A stretch of 64,000 nt of DNA from Ochrobactrum chromiisoli (GTDB taxonomy: Bacteria > Pseudomonadota > Alphaproteobacteria > Rhizobiales > Rhizobiaceae), in the NCBI RefSeq assembly GCF_026241335.1, contig NZ_JAPHAV010000004.1:186001-250000 (forward strand). Reading direction: 5' to 3'. The notes beneath the pieces are model-generated. The model was not told the origin of the DNA. It saw only the letters and a program-made list of their open reading frames with translations, and searched no databases. This document shows, in pieces, positions 19,889-30,220 of this stretch (its first letter is position 1; each line of letters begins with the position of its first letter). The position numbers and the translations under genes were made by a program.

Positions 19889-20277
19889 TTCGACTCCCCC
19901 AAATTCGCCGAATAGTTGTTTACCACAATGTAGCGGCAATAGCCTAAATACGATCAGGGTTTGAGTAACATCGGTTCACGTTCGCCCAAATACCTCAATT
20001 GGGGTATTCTAACGACGTTTTTGTCATGGATCACAAAATCACAGCCTATCGCGCTTAAATTGCAACAGCATCAAAAGACGGCTTGATGTGACACTTCCTT
20101 CTGAGCACACTGTTGTGTTTTTTACCAAATTAGAACGATGGGGTGACGTGCGCTGGCGATTTTTTTGTTCGGTTTGGCAAACTTCAGCTGAGGGTAAGAG
20201 CCGTAACAAGTACGACCATCCGATTTGCAGATTTAAGAACCTCGATCAGATGTTAAGCATCAAGCGAAAATCAGAGC
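19889..20277. other. Region between the autotransporter and the LuxR gene
   Basis: About 390 bases without a gene. It holds the GGGGGAG ribosome site of the autotransporter and probably its promoter. No convincing -35/-10 pair or operator palindrome was picked out by eye. Confidence 0.4.
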
Positions 20278-21414
20278 TCAGTCCATGCTTTGTAGCTTCC
20301 CGATTAAGGCGAGGAGCTCACCCTGGCGTTTGGTGCCTGTTTTTTGCAATAGGGTTTTAATATGGGTACGAACGGTTTCATAGGAGCGTGATGTTTTATC
20401 CGCAATTTCCCGAGCGGAAAGCCCATCATAGAGCTGAAGCGCGATTGCGGTTTCCTGAACACTTAAACCATATCGGGCAATTAAAGCGCTACCATCCCGG
20501 AGTTTAGGGACAACTTCATAAGAGAGGAGGCAAACACCCACTGCGGCACAAAAAATACTTGGTAAATTGCCACCAAGTCGCTGAATGCGCAATGCAAGAG
20601 GTGGCTCGTCTTTCCGTTCAATTCTGATGGGTTCCAGTAATGTATTGAGTTTTAGCAATAACGGCGCGGCTGACTGGCGCATCTGTAATCGTATTTTATT
20701 TGTATCCTCCGCCCGTGCTGCGAGCAGATCACCATTCAAAACCTTTAAATCATCCCCCAATAGCGCTTGCGCAGCTTCATTGACATGAATTACCTTATAA
20801 AACCTGTCGAAAAACAGTGCAGGCGCCTTCACAACGTCTAACCCTTCGGCAGTGCCGCGTAGCTTACTGGAAGACAAATGATGCATGAAAAAGCCGAGAT
20901 CTTGAAAACGGCGTCTTATTGCATGCAATAAGTCTTCCTCTTCATTCGTAAATGCATCATCTCCTGCGTGGCGGTGTATCGCCAGAACCAGCCGATCTTC
21001 AGCCGACATATGCCATTCGAGGAAAGCGGAATGACCAACGCCATGTTTTCGTGCAAACCGGTGAAACTGATTACGTTCGAATTCGTCGCGCGTTGTATAT
21101 TGAACGTCGCGAACAACTCCGGTTCGTGATAGGAATGGCAATGCTTTTGCGTGCCAGTCTTTATTGTGCCAGCCATCGTCAAAATACTCCTCAAACCCCT
21201 TAGCTAGAGAGGGAGTATAAATCACTGACATATTCGTCGCATCCGTGAAAGGGATGACATTAAGCCCTCTCGCACCAAATGCTGCTGCCAGGTCGATAAG
21301 TTTCTTTTCCCACAAAGCCTGATCTAATGGATCCTCAAGAAGGCTATCCATAATTTTACTAATTCTTGTGATATTTATAGACAATGTAGCGCTCCCCCGC
21401 CGTATCATCATCAA
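20278..21414 (-). CDS. LuxR-family transcriptional regulator
   Basis: About 370 residues with a C-terminal LuxR/GerE helix-turn-helix: YGLSVQETAIALQLYDGLSAREIADKTSRSYETVRTHIKTLLQKTGTKRQGEL (about 310-370). The long N-terminal part looks like a sensory region of the type found in rhizobial LuxR orphans: residues 1-200 have mixed alpha/beta character, and the segment ALFFDRFYKVIHVNEAAQALLG is PAS-like. It lacks obvious acyl-homoserine-lactone pocket motifs. The open frame starts at ATG 21414, but TTG at 21384 lies 7 bases after GGGGGAG and is a better-supported start. It is transcribed towards the autotransporter, suggesting a regulator-target pair; this is inference. Confidence 0.85.
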   Translation of the reverse strand: MMMIRRGSATLSINITRISKIMDSLLEDPLDQALWEKKLIDLAAAFGARGLNVIPFTDATNMSVIYTPSLAKGFEEYFDDGWHNKDWHAKALPFLSRTGVVRDVQYTTRDEFERNQFHRFARKHGVGHSAFLEWHMSAEDRLVLAIHRHAGDDAFTNEEEDLLHAIRRRFQDLGFFMHHLSSSKLRGTAEGLDVVKAPALFFDRFYKVIHVNEAAQALLGDDLKVLNGDLLAARAEDTNKIRLQMRQSAAPLLLKLNTLLEPIRIERKDEPPLALRIQRLGGNLPSIFCAAVGVCLLSYEVVPKLRDGSALIARYGLSVQETAIALQLYDGLSAREIADKTSRSYETVRTHIKTLLQKTGTKRQGELLALIGKLQSMD

Positions 21415-21768
21415 ATTCGACTACTTACTGCAATCATCTGCGAAGTGAGATAGTCGTTAATTCTACCGTTAAAAGCTGAAAAAGATAGAAACTCTACCGA
21501 AAACTTGATGCACAATTTGTTTAAGAGCCTTTTTTGCCTGGTTTAGACACCATTTCCAAATTGGCTAATTTCAGATCCGACCTCACAACTTCCTCGTGTT
21601 AATATCACGCTTAACTGTCATTTTTTGAATTACAAGCATTTTCAGTACGAACATTCACAGAAAATGGCGAACGAATACTGTGCATTTTGTGAAAATTACT
21701 TCGTATTGTTACGCTAAATTGGGTTTCTCAGAATAACGGTAAATCCCTTCAAGACTGCATTCAATATG
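21415..21768. other. AT-rich intergenic region upstream of the LuxR gene
   Basis: About 350 bases, strongly AT-rich, with no supportable ORF. It presumably carries the LuxR gene promoter and the end of the adjacent IS5-type remnant. Confidence 0.4.
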
Positions 21769-22550
21769 TTAGGCCATGTGGACGGATCTGATTAAGATGA
21801 AAGCAGCAGCTATTGCGACGATGGATCGGAAATTTCTTGCTGTTTTCTCGCAACGTAGTGGCACACGTTTGAACCGTTTGAGCTTCCCTATCATTTGTTC
21901 AATACGTGCGCGACCTCGATAAAGCACCGTGGCAAAATGTGTCGGGATATTTCGCCTGTTTGATCTGTAAGGGATCACAGGAATTGCGCAAGCCTTTCGC
22001 GCAGTCTCTCTATTAACGTCGCTATCATAGCCTTTGTCAGCAATAATAGCGCGGTGCCTGACTTGAGGACCAGTTTCCATGAGGCTTTCAAACTGTTTAC
22101 TATCGGAAGCTTCGCCTCCGGTTAGTTCAAACCCAAGGGGCTGACCATTTCGGTCGGTTTTCAGATGGATTTTGGTTCCGAACCCTCCACGAGAACGGCC
22201 GAGTGCTTGACCTTTCTGCCACCTTTAGCTCCCGCTGCCTATACATGCACAGGAATGACGGTGCTGTCGAACATAGCAATCAGATGAGCGCTTTCATCAA
22301 GCCCAGCCAAAATGGAAAAATAGTCTTCGAAAACACCCGCCTTACCCAAGCTGTCAAAACGCTTCCTTATGCTGTTCCAGTTACCAAATTGCTGAGGCAA
22401 AGCCCGCCAGGAGATGTTGTGAAGGGTGAAATAATGCGATGCCTCAAGAAATAGGCGGTCATTTTTTGCTTTCGCGCCAACGGCTGGCAGACAAGTGCAG
22501 AAAACCTACAGTGCCAGTTCATAGTCACTCTCTGTAATCTTCTTGCACAT
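21769..22550 (-). pseudogene. IS5-family transposase, frameshifted (IS5-E)
   Basis: Pieces in different frames assemble a family member: LFLEA.HYFTLHNISWRALPQQFGN, RKRFDSLGKAGVFEDYFSILAGLDES, HLIAMFDSTV (first Asp), FELTGGEASDSKQFESL, then the open piece from 22080: RHRAIIADKGYDSDVNRETARK (second Asp) and YRGRARIEQMIGKLKRFKRVPLRCEKTARNF (Glu region). At least two frameshifts and an in-frame TAG near 22245 break it. It is a third IS5 subtype in this window. Confidence 0.8.
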
Positions 22551-22732
22551 TGCCGACCTCATAATTACCTCGGTAATGTGTGAATCATATTGAAAGAAAA
22601 TCTGGAACCGGAAAACTTATACCTGGGTCAATTCGTCCACACGACCTAGTTTCTGTCCTTCTGCTACTAGGTTCAGGACACATTGATTTGAGAATGAAGA
22701 GCTGATTCAGTTTCGTTTGAGGAGACTGAACG

Positions 22733-23498
22733 ATGCGCAATCTTTACTGGCTGAGCGAAGGACAGATGTCATGCCTTCGCCCCTTTTTGCCCATGAGCCA
22801 TGGACATCCACGCATTGATGACAGACGTGTTTGAGTGGTATTATCTTGATTCATCGCAATGGGTTACGGTGGTGTGATACTCCTCGGAAATACTGGCCTT
22901 ATAAAACGCTCTATGATCTCTGGGACCGTTGGTGTCACAAGGGGATATTTGCTCAGATATTATAAGGGCTGCCTTCCAAATCGTCGATTGGAAAGACGGT
23001 CATGATGGATGCGGCCTATTTGAAAGCTTACTGCACGGCTTCAAGCCCACTGTAAAAAAAGGGCGTGGTGGACGCCTGATCGGCCGGACAAAAGGTGGCA
23101 TGAATACCAAGTTGCACGCCGTCACCGACACGCAGGGTCGCCCTATCAGGTTACACGTCACGGCGGGACAAATCAGCGACTACACCGGAGCTGCAGCCTT
23201 AATTGAGACGTTACCGAAGGTCGACTGGCTTCTTGTTGATAGAGGCTATGATGCTGACTGGTTCGGAAAACGGTTAAAAAACCAAGAGATAAAGCCATGC
23301 ATCCCGGGTCGCAAAAACCGTAAGAAGCCTATCAAGTATGACAAACGTCGATACAAGCGGCGTAATCGTATCGAAATGATGTTTGGCAGACTGAAAGACT
23401 GGCGCAGAATTGCTACCCGTTATGATCGCTGCCCCATTGTGTTCCGAGCAGCATTAGATCTCGCAGCAGCCGTTATATTCTGGCTCGGAAAGCAATGA
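22733..23498 (+). pseudogene. IS5-family (IS1031-like) transposase, broken (IS5-F)
   Basis: Starts MRNLYWLSEGQMSCLRPF at 22733 and runs into a stop after RIDDRR. Later pieces read GRGGRLIGRTKGGMNTKLHAVTD, DWLLVDRGYDADWF (Asp) and RRNRIEMMFGRLKDWRRIATRYDR (Glu region), ending FWLGKQ at 23498. The segment between about 22830 and 23060 is frameshifted. The usual GTTCAGGACACATTGATT-type left end is visible at 22671-22690. IS110-d begins right after its stop. Confidence 0.8.
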
Positions 23499-23603
23499 GA
23501 TGCTGTAACGGGACCTGCGCCACGCCACTGGCTGACGCATCTTGAAATTGCCTGCAGCAAGCTGTCGTTGTTCCCGTATCGGTCTCAATCGGAGGAGTAT
23601 GAT

Positions 23604-24636
23604 ATGAAGCTGTTCATAGGACTGGATGTATCACTGGCGAAGACTGCGGTCTGTGTAATCAATGAGCGCGGCATGATCGTAAAAAGAAGCGCAGGTTCTC
23701 AGTGATCCCCAAGCGATCGTGGATTTTGCAAACACCCTAGAGGGATCGGTTGCGATCATAGGGCTTGAAGCCGGGCCGCTATCCCAGTAGCTGCATCGCG
23801 GTTTCGCCGATGCCCGGCTGGAAGTTGTTCTGATGGAAACCCGACAAGTGAAGGGTGCATTGAAGGCAATGCCGATCAAAACGGATCGGCGCGACGCGGA
23901 AGGGATTGCCCGACTGCTTCATCTGGGCTGGTTCAGGCCCGTACATTGTAAATCCGTGTCGGCACAGGAAGTTCGTGCACTTCTGTCTGCTCGCAAGGCG
24001 ATCCAACAAGGCATGATCGCGCTGGAACTATCATTGCGCGGATTGCTGAGAAACTTCGGCCTGAAGGTCGGCGCCATCTCGCGCGGCCAGTTCGACGCCA
24101 AGATCAAACAATTGGTGGAAGGCAATTCGATGTTGCAAGCAGCGTCCGGACCAATGTTACGCGCGCGGACCAGCCTTCGCCATGAACTGGCGGGGCTCGA
24201 ACGTCAGGTCCGTCTGCTTGCGAAGGACGATGCGGTGTGCCGGCTATTGATGACGATGCCTAGCATCGGGGCGGCCGTCGCCTTAACTTTCCGATCCGCG
24301 GTCGATGATCCCGCGCGGTTCTCATCGTCCAAGAAGGTGGGTCCATGGGTTGGCCTTAAACCCTCGCGCAACCAGTCCGGTGAGCGCGACGTGTTCGGCG
24401 GTATTACGCGAGCTGGTGACGCCAATCTGCGAAGAGCCTTCTGCCAAGCGGCTACCGTTATGATACACTGGGGTCGTTCGACATCGCTGAGAAGCTGGGC
24501 CGCACAAGTCGCCAAACGCCGAGCTGCAAAGCGTGCGATGGTGGCTTTGGCAAGGCGCATCGGTACCATCCTTCACCGGGTATGGACGGATAGTACCGAA
24601 TTCTCCTCAGACCAATTGCTCGCCAAGTCGGCTTGA
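23604..24636 (+). pseudogene. IS110-family transposase, frameshifted and with amber codon (IS110-d)
   Basis: ATG at 23604 follows GGAGGAG. It reads MKLFIGLDVSLAKTAVCVINERGMIVK, then one extra A in GTAAAAAGAAG shifts the frame. The continuation (VLSDPQAIVDFANTLEGSVAIIGLEAGPLSQ) meets TAG at 23788-23790, where Trp is usual, then runs to the end: VLMETRQVKGALKAM, KTDRRDAEGIARLL, MTMPSIGAAVALTFRSAV, VGPWVGLKPSRNQSGERD, RAGDANLRRAFCQAA. Both domains are otherwise complete. It lies directly after IS5-F, possibly inserted at its end. Confidence 0.85.
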
Positions 24637-25129
24637 GCCTTCACATTAGAACCATATCGTTGACGTCTGCCTGACCACAGACCTTCGAGGTCCCAACCGG
24701 GACGCGGTTCCGATGATGCTGTGGTCAGGACTGTCGCCGGCCTCTGCCGAGCACGCCAATGAGATGGGCACATCGGAATTACCGCACTGGACCAGCATCA
24801 TGTTGGCAGCCATCGCGCTGACCACGGACCGAAGCATGAACCCGGGCGGACCTCAAACGAAGGGCGAAGCAAGTCAGGCAGCGGCGAGAGGGGATCTGTC
24901 GGGATTATTTACCGCAATGACCCCATTACCGAAGTCCTGAGCCTTCTGTATTTAGCATCTGTTAAACTGCGCCCATCACTGCCCCTGGTCAGGGGCAGTG
25001 ATGGGGTGGTGCGCGACGTCTGAGCCTTGTGGCTTGACCACGTTCCCTAGCATGTCGGCACCGCCTCTCTTCATCGTCTCGGACAGTTGATTGCGGACAT
25101 TGAGTACCGCGCACCAGAAAGAAGAGAGC
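24637..25129. other. Non-coding ends of IS110-d and IS110-e
   Basis: About 490 bases without a supportable gene, between two plus-strand IS110 transposase remnants. It probably comprises the right end of the first and the left end of the second. The stretch CTGCCCCTGGTCAGGGGCAG near 24977-24998 is a strong inverted repeat. Confidence 0.45.
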
Positions 25130-26102
25130 ATGGATAATCTATCACACGGCCGCATCATCGGCATAGACGTTAGCCGGGACTGGCTAGATCTTCATTGCCT
25201 GCCTGATGGGCTTCAATGCCGAATACCAAATATTCCAGAAGGGCACACTGCTGTCGCGGATCTTGCTCATAATCGTGATGCGGTCGTTTGCTTTGAATCT
25301 ACCGGTGGACAGGAATGGCAGCTCTGGGCAAAGCTTGAAGCAGAAAGTGACGTCGCACGCCAAGTGCCTCCCGCGCAGGTGAAGGCATTTGCGCAAAGCC
25401 GCGGCACACGCGCCAAGACTGACAGGATCGATGCAGAACTCATCGCACGGTTCTTTGCTTTCCGACCCGATGCGGGTCGCAGTCTTCCTGCAGAAAGCTC
25501 AGAGTTCTCAGAGCATTGACCTCGAAGCGTACCCAGATGGTGGAGATGCGAAAACGCCTTCTTGCCCAGATCCGTGCGCATCAGAAACTTGACACAGCTG
25601 AGATGTTTGACTGCATCGATACCGAACTAAAGGTTAGGCTCGACAGCCTGATCAAAGAGCTTGAGGACAGGATCGTAGCCGCCATATCCAGTGACGATTT
25701 GCTGTCCGAGACCGTTAGCGTTCTGCGCTCCATACCCGGAATCGGTCCAGTGGCAAGTGCAATGCTGGTCGCTGAAATGCCAGAGCTTGGCACCATCACC
25801 GGCGAACAAGCCGCAGCTCTTGTAGGTCGGCTCCAGTTGCGCATGACAGTGGAACCCTGCGCGGAAAACGGTCTATTGCAGGCGGTCGTCGTGCCTTGAG
25901 GCATGTGATGTTCCAAGCCGCTCTGGTCGCTGCGCATCACAACCCGACCATGAAGGTCTTCGCGGATCGTTTGCGAAAAGCCGGGAAACCGCACAAGGTT
26001 ATCCTCACAGCCGTTGCCCGAAAATTGGTTACCCTTGCTAACGCATTGTGTAAAAAACGTCAAAAATGGTGCTTCCGAAACCATGAGAGATACAGTTGCT
26101 AG
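25130..26102 (+). pseudogene. IS110-family transposase with several frameshifts (IS110-e)
   Basis: ATG 25130 follows GAAGAGAG. N-terminal DEDD domain: GIDVSRDWLDLHC (Asp), VVCFESTGGQEWQL (Glu), TRAKTDRIDAELIARF (Asp). The frame breaks near 25490. A second piece, TSKRTQMVEMRKRLLAQIRAHQK to VLRSIPGIGPVASAMLVAEMPELG, follows. After a deletion near 25860, the tail RHVMFQAALVAAHHNPTMKVFADRLRKAGKPHKV ends at 26102. It is a subgroup different from IS110-a to IS110-d. Confidence 0.85.
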
Positions 26103-26151
26103 AAGTGATCAGTCGGTCATTCTCATTGGCAATGAAACGTAAGGTAATTAT

Positions 26152-26520
26152 CTATATTTTTGATGAAAAATACTGAAGCTTTCTTTGAATGAAAACACTC
26201 AAAATTAGTCCAAATGCTGAACCAATGAATACACCCTGGATGTCGGCGATCCAGTCGGCAAGATCGCGGGTCCTTCCAAAATGCGGCTGTATTATCTCAA
26301 TCATTCCGCCGAATAAGATAAACAACGGTATCGCAAACAGCAACCATCGCGGCTGAAGCGTTGCAATAGGAATTATTAATCCAGCAAATGCAAGAAAGTG
26401 ATATGTCTTATCAGTGAATCCATGGCCTTTTGGGGCAGACATGGGAACAAGCATAAGAAATGTAATCGTTATTAATATAACTGCAGTTATGATTAAAGTT
26501 ATCTTTTGAATTTTGTTCAA
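26152..26520 (-). CDS. VanZ-like small membrane protein
   Basis: A 122-residue protein with four hydrophobic segments (about 8-25, 42-58, 60-78, 95-112). It has the VanZ-like pattern: DKTYHFLAFAGL near residue 40, then a Glu in GGMIEIIQPHFGRTRDLADWIADIQGVFIGSAFG. Small VanZ-like proteins are common next to envelope and polysaccharide genes, and their biochemical role is generally unknown. It lies 163 bases downstream of glmS on the same strand. It is somewhat AT-richer than glmS. ATG at 26520 is the natural start. Confidence 0.8.
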   Translation of the reverse strand: MNKIQKITLIITAVILITITFLMLVPMSAPKGHGFTDKTYHFLAFAGLIIPIATLQPRWLLFAIPLFILFGGMIEIIQPHFGRTRDLADWIADIQGVFIGSAFGLILSVFIQRKLQYFSSKI

Positions 26521-26683
26521 TACAGTCGCACCACTTAAATAATGAATGAATTCGCACCAGAATTAAATTTGTATCGTTACGCCTACGGTAACGGCATAGA
26601 TGGCCTTACATTATTACCTCAATAACTATCGAATAACCAAGAAACCTGAAGCCGATTAAATTCCAACTAACTTAAACATCATC

Positions 26684-28507
26684 TTATTCAACAGTCACAG
26701 ACTTCGCGAGATTGCGCGGCTGATCGACGTCTGTACCAATTAGAATAGCGGTGTGATAGGCAAGAATCTGAAGTGGCAAAGCATAAACCAGCGGTGTGAT
26801 GAATTCCGGCACATCCGGCAGAACGATGGTGGCCATCGTGTCGATGCTAGCAGATGCAGCACCCTTCTTATCGGTGATGAGAATGATACGACCGCCGCGT
26901 GCTGCCACTTCCTGCATATTGGAAACGGTCTTCTCATAAAGACGATCCGATGGCGCAATGACAATAACCGGCATGGTTTCATCAATAAGCGCAATAGGGC
27001 CGTGCTTCAATTCGCCAGCCGCATAGCCTTCCGCATGGATATAAGAAATTTCCTTGAGCTTTAACGCGCCTTCCATAGCCAGCGGGAACGATGTTCCGCG
27101 ACCAAGATAAAGCACATGATTGACCTTGGAAAGTTCATGGCAGACTGCTGCAATCTGGTCTTCAAGCTTGAGAACCTGATTGATAAAACGCGGCGCTTCA
27201 GAAAGCTGGCGCACCAGCTCCTGCTCACGCTTGTCATCGATGGTGCCGCGTGCTTTCGCAGCAGCAATGACAAGTGATGCCATTGTCGAAAGCTGGCACG
27301 TGAAAGCTTTAGTCGAAGCAACACCAATTTCAGGACCAGCAAGGGTTGGGAAAACGGCGTCTGATTCACGGGCAATGGTCGAGCCCGTGACATTGACCAC
27401 AGAAGCGATTTTCAGTCCCTGCGACTTACAATAACGCAGCGATGCCAGCGTATCCGCCGTTTCACCGGACTGCGAAACAAACATAGCAAGCGAGTCTTTT
27501 GAAAGCGGCATTTCCCGATAGCGGAATTCCGATGCAATATCGCTATCGACCGGCAGACGTGCGATCTGCTCAAACCAGTATTTACCCACCGAAGCTGCAT
27601 AGAAAGCCGTACCGCAAGCAGAGATCGTCAGACGATCAATCTTGCTAAAATCAATACTAATTGCTTCCTGACGCACCGTACCAGTGGTGAAGTCGAGATA
27701 ATTCGCGAGCGTATGGGAAATCACTTCCGGCTGCTCGAACATCTCTTTCTGCATGAAATGGCGATGATTGCCCTTAGAGACCTGCATGTTGGCTGTCTGC
27801 GACTTCTGGATCGCGCGCTCAACCTCTACATTGTTCTCGTCATAGACGGTCACGCCCTTGCGGGTCAGCACGGCCCAGTCGCCATCTTCGAGATAGGCAA
27901 TCGTATCGGTGAAGGGCGACAGTGCTATAGCGTCTGAGCCGAGGAACATTTCGCCGTCACCGTAGCCAACGGCCAGTGGTGGTCCCTGACGCGCGCCGAT
28001 CAAGGTTTCTTCGTCGCCCTCAAACAGGAAAGCGAGAGCAAAAGCGCCCTGTAACAAAGGCAGGCAATCGCGCACGGCTTCAACCGGCGACTTGCCCTTA
28101 TTCAGTTCGCGCGTCACGAGATGCGCGACAGCTTCGGTGTCGGTTTCCGTTTCGAACTTGTAGCCTTCGGCAGAAAGCATAGCCCGCAGTTCAGCAAAGT
28201 TTTCGATGATGCCATTATGAACCACAGCCAGACGTGGCGTGATATGCGGATGTGCATTGCGCTCAACTGGCTTGCCATGTGTGGCCCAGCGGGTATGGCC
28301 AATGCCAATCACGCCCGGAAGCGGTTCACCTGCCAGGCGCTTTTCCAGATTGACCAATTTACCTTCCGCGCGACGGCGATCAAGCTTTCCACCCAACAGC
28401 GTAGCGATACCGGCGGAATCATAGCCGCGATATTCAAGCCGCTTCAGCGCATCAACCAGACGCGGTGCAACTTCGTCATTGCCGATGATGCCGATAATTC
28501 CACACAT
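26684..28507 (-). CDS. glmS: Glutamine--fructose-6-phosphate aminotransferase (isomerizing)
   Basis: Converts fructose-6-phosphate and glutamine to glucosamine-6-phosphate and glutamate in the cytoplasm, the first step to UDP-GlcNAc for peptidoglycan and lipopolysaccharide. 607 residues, the usual length. The start must be ATG 28507 (MCGIIGIIG), since removal of Met exposes the catalytic Cys of the class II glutaminase domain; the frame is open six codons further up. The glutaminase domain (about 1-220) has GIGHTRWATHG and NGIIENF. Two SIS isomerase domains follow, with SACGTAFYAA, VSQSGETADT, GRGTSFPLAMEGALKLKEISYIHAEGYAAGELKHGP, and the C-terminal PRNLAKSVTVE. Composition looks like the chromosomal backbone. 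It is essential in most bacteria and marks a conserved point within the IS-rich region. Confidence 0.98.
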   Translation of the reverse strand: MCGIIGIIGNDEVAPRLVDALKRLEYRGYDSAGIATLLGGKLDRRRAEGKLVNLEKRLAGEPLPGVIGIGHTRWATHGKPVERNAHPHITPRLAVVHNGIIENFAELRAMLSAEGYKFETETDTEAVAHLVTRELNKGKSPVEAVRDCLPLLQGAFALAFLFEGDEETLIGARQGPPLAVGYGDGEMFLGSDAIALSPFTDTIAYLEDGDWAVLTRKGVTVYDENNVEVERAIQKSQTANMQVSKGNHRHFMQKEMFEQPEVISHTLANYLDFTTGTVRQEAISIDFSKIDRLTISACGTAFYAASVGKYWFEQIARLPVDSDIASEFRYREMPLSKDSLAMFVSQSGETADTLASLRYCKSQGLKIASVVNVTGSTIARESDAVFPTLAGPEIGVASTKAFTCQLSTMASLVIAAAKARGTIDDKREQELVRQLSEAPRFINQVLKLEDQIAAVCHELSKVNHVLYLGRGTSFPLAMEGALKLKEISYIHAEGYAAGELKHGPIALIDETMPVIVIAPSDRLYEKTVSNMQEVAARGGRIILITDKKGAASASIDTMATIVLPDVPEFITPLVYALPLQILAYHTAILIGTDVDQPRNLAKSVTVE

Positions 28508-28760
28508 CTTATTTTGCCCCCACATTGCTGATCTTACCTAGTTAATTTTAACCAATTCAGCAAGAAAATAAAACGTCCATTGGATGTTGTTGTAATTATA
28601 GCGATCATAGCAAACCGAGATTAGCTGTCTAGTTGCGGACCATCATTGGGGTGAGATAGGTTATTACTAAAAATGTGCGTCATGGAGCCAAACAGCCTGA
28701 AATGGCACCCTCGCTGATCCAAAAGATCAAATATTCAACGGGTAATGCCTAACTCTGTAA

Positions 28761-29691
28761 GAGCCTGAATCATAATGAATGTAACGATATCAGGCTCTTG
28801 CGATGCGCCGGGTGAGCAGGCGGATGTTTGCGATGTAGACCCAGGCTTCAGCAGACGCGACGGTTTTTTCGAAATCTTTGGCCAATCTACGGCAACGTCC
28901 GAGCCACGCAAACATCCGCTCGACCACCCATCGGCGTGGTAAGAGTTTGAAGCCCTCAGCGTGATCGGATCGTTTGACGATTTCCAGCGTAAATTTTCCG
29001 ACCTTTTCCAACCTGTCTTTGAGCTTGGGTCCCGCGTATCCACCATCAGCAAAGATATGCCGTAACCACGGCCAGCGTTTGAGGATGGTTTTCAAGACAT
29101 CAGGTGCACTATCTCTGTCTTGAATACCCGCAGAATGGATCACCAGACCAACCATCAAGCCGAGGGTATCAACCACAATATGACGCTTGCGACCGTTGAT
29201 CTTTTTTCCCGCGTCAAAGCCCCGTATTCCGCCACTTTCCGTGGTTTTACTGACTGGCTATCGATCACGCCCGCGGTAGGGCTGGGCTGCTTTCCGGTCA
29301 ACTCGCGTGCTGTCATCACGAGCGCGTTGTTGATCGTGCGCAGCATCCCTTCATCTCGCCATCGATAGAAATACTTTTGCACCGTGGAAAATGGTGGGAA
29401 GTCCGTGGGCAAAAGCCGCCATGCGCCACCTGATGAAGCAATATAAAGCAGCGCATTTACCACCTCTCGCAAATCCGTCTTGCGAGGGCGTCCGAGACGG
29501 CCCGGTGCAGGCATCATCGGTTCGATGACAGTCCATTCCGCATCCGTTAAATCGCTTGCATAACGAGCGTTGCGTCGTCCATATTGTGGCCGAGCGGTTG
29601 CAGTCCAGGCCATCATGATCTCCATCGAATGTAAGCTATCCGATTGAATCATAACCTACTGAAATCGCTCAATCCTTTTTGGAACAGGCTC
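28761..29691 (-). mobile_element. IS5-family element (IS5-B), complete ends
   Basis: Ends GAGCCTG (28761) and CAGGCTC (29685-29691), flanked on both sides by TAA (28758-28760 and 29692-29694), consistent with a 3-bp target duplication. It contains one transposase gene on the minus strand. It is the best reference copy for IS5-A and for the fragment at 1836-2003. Confidence 0.88.
28790..29613 (-). pseudogene. IS5-family (IS427-like) transposase, one frameshift
   Basis: ATG 29613 (MAWTATARPQYGRRNARYASDLTDAEW). First frame: [29 protein letters not shown] and VIDSQSVK. There one base is missing (GTAAAACC against GTGAAAACC in IS5-A), and the rest reads in the next frame: DTLGLMVGLVIHSAGIQDRD, ADGGYAGPKLKDRLEKVGKF, VVERMFAWLGRCRRLAKDFEKT, ending RRIARA. 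The slip is in an A-run, so programmed frameshifting is possible. But IS5-A is in frame at the same place, and so I call it a mutation. Confidence 0.85.
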
Positions 29692-29830
29692 TAAGCTCGA
29701 TACATTGGCAATGGGTTTCATGCTCCAACATCAATGTCGCACAATGTGGATACATGACTTGTTGATTTCCAACCAAAAGTAATGGGTGTGGGGGTGCGGA
29801 CGAAAACTTGGACTATCATGGAGATAGTTC

Positions 29831-30169
29831 ATGTATTCCTACAAAGACCGGATGCGAGCAGTCGCGCTTTACATCAAGCTGGGCAAGCGCCCGAAAGCGA
29901 CTATTCGCCAGTTGGGCTATCCAAGCAAGAACGCTTTGAAGAGCTGGCACCTGGAATATGAGCACCATCTCGATCTGCGTTTAGGATTTACGCCCCGAGC
30001 GCCTAAGTTCACACAGGCGCAGAAGAAAGTGGCTGTTGAGCACTACCGCATGCATGGTGGTTGTGTTTCTGCAACGATGCGCGCCTTGGGCTATCCCGGT
30101 CGTGCAACGTTGACAGCATGGGTTCGTGAGGTGTTTCCCGAAACTAGCAAAGCGTGGGTTCTAGTTTGA
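29831..30169 (+). pseudogene. IS3-family orfA, truncated
   Basis: A helix-turn-helix protein with two tandem HTH-like units: MYSYKDRMRAVALYIKLGKRPKATIRQLGYPSKNALKSWHLEYE and QKKVAVEHYRMHGGCVSATMRALGYPGRATLTAWVREVFPE. ATG 29831 follows GGAGATAG. After about 30150 the sequence leaves the family, where the IS30 end begins. The matching orfB end is at 32423-32659. Confidence 0.8.
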
Positions 30170-30220
30170 AGTGCGACTAGCGAATGATAACAATGAGTTA
30201 TCCAATGCAAGGAACCTGCC

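Noticed and set aside
28526-28760. Regulatory RNA or riboswitch upstream of glmS
   Set aside because: No conserved glmS ribozyme features were seen; that ribozyme is known from Gram-positive bacteria, not alphaproteobacteria.
28782-29652. IS5-B frameshift as programmed translational frameshifting
   Set aside because: The slip is in an A-run and some IS5 relatives do frameshift, but the sister copy IS5-A is in frame at this site and broken elsewhere, so point mutation is simpler.
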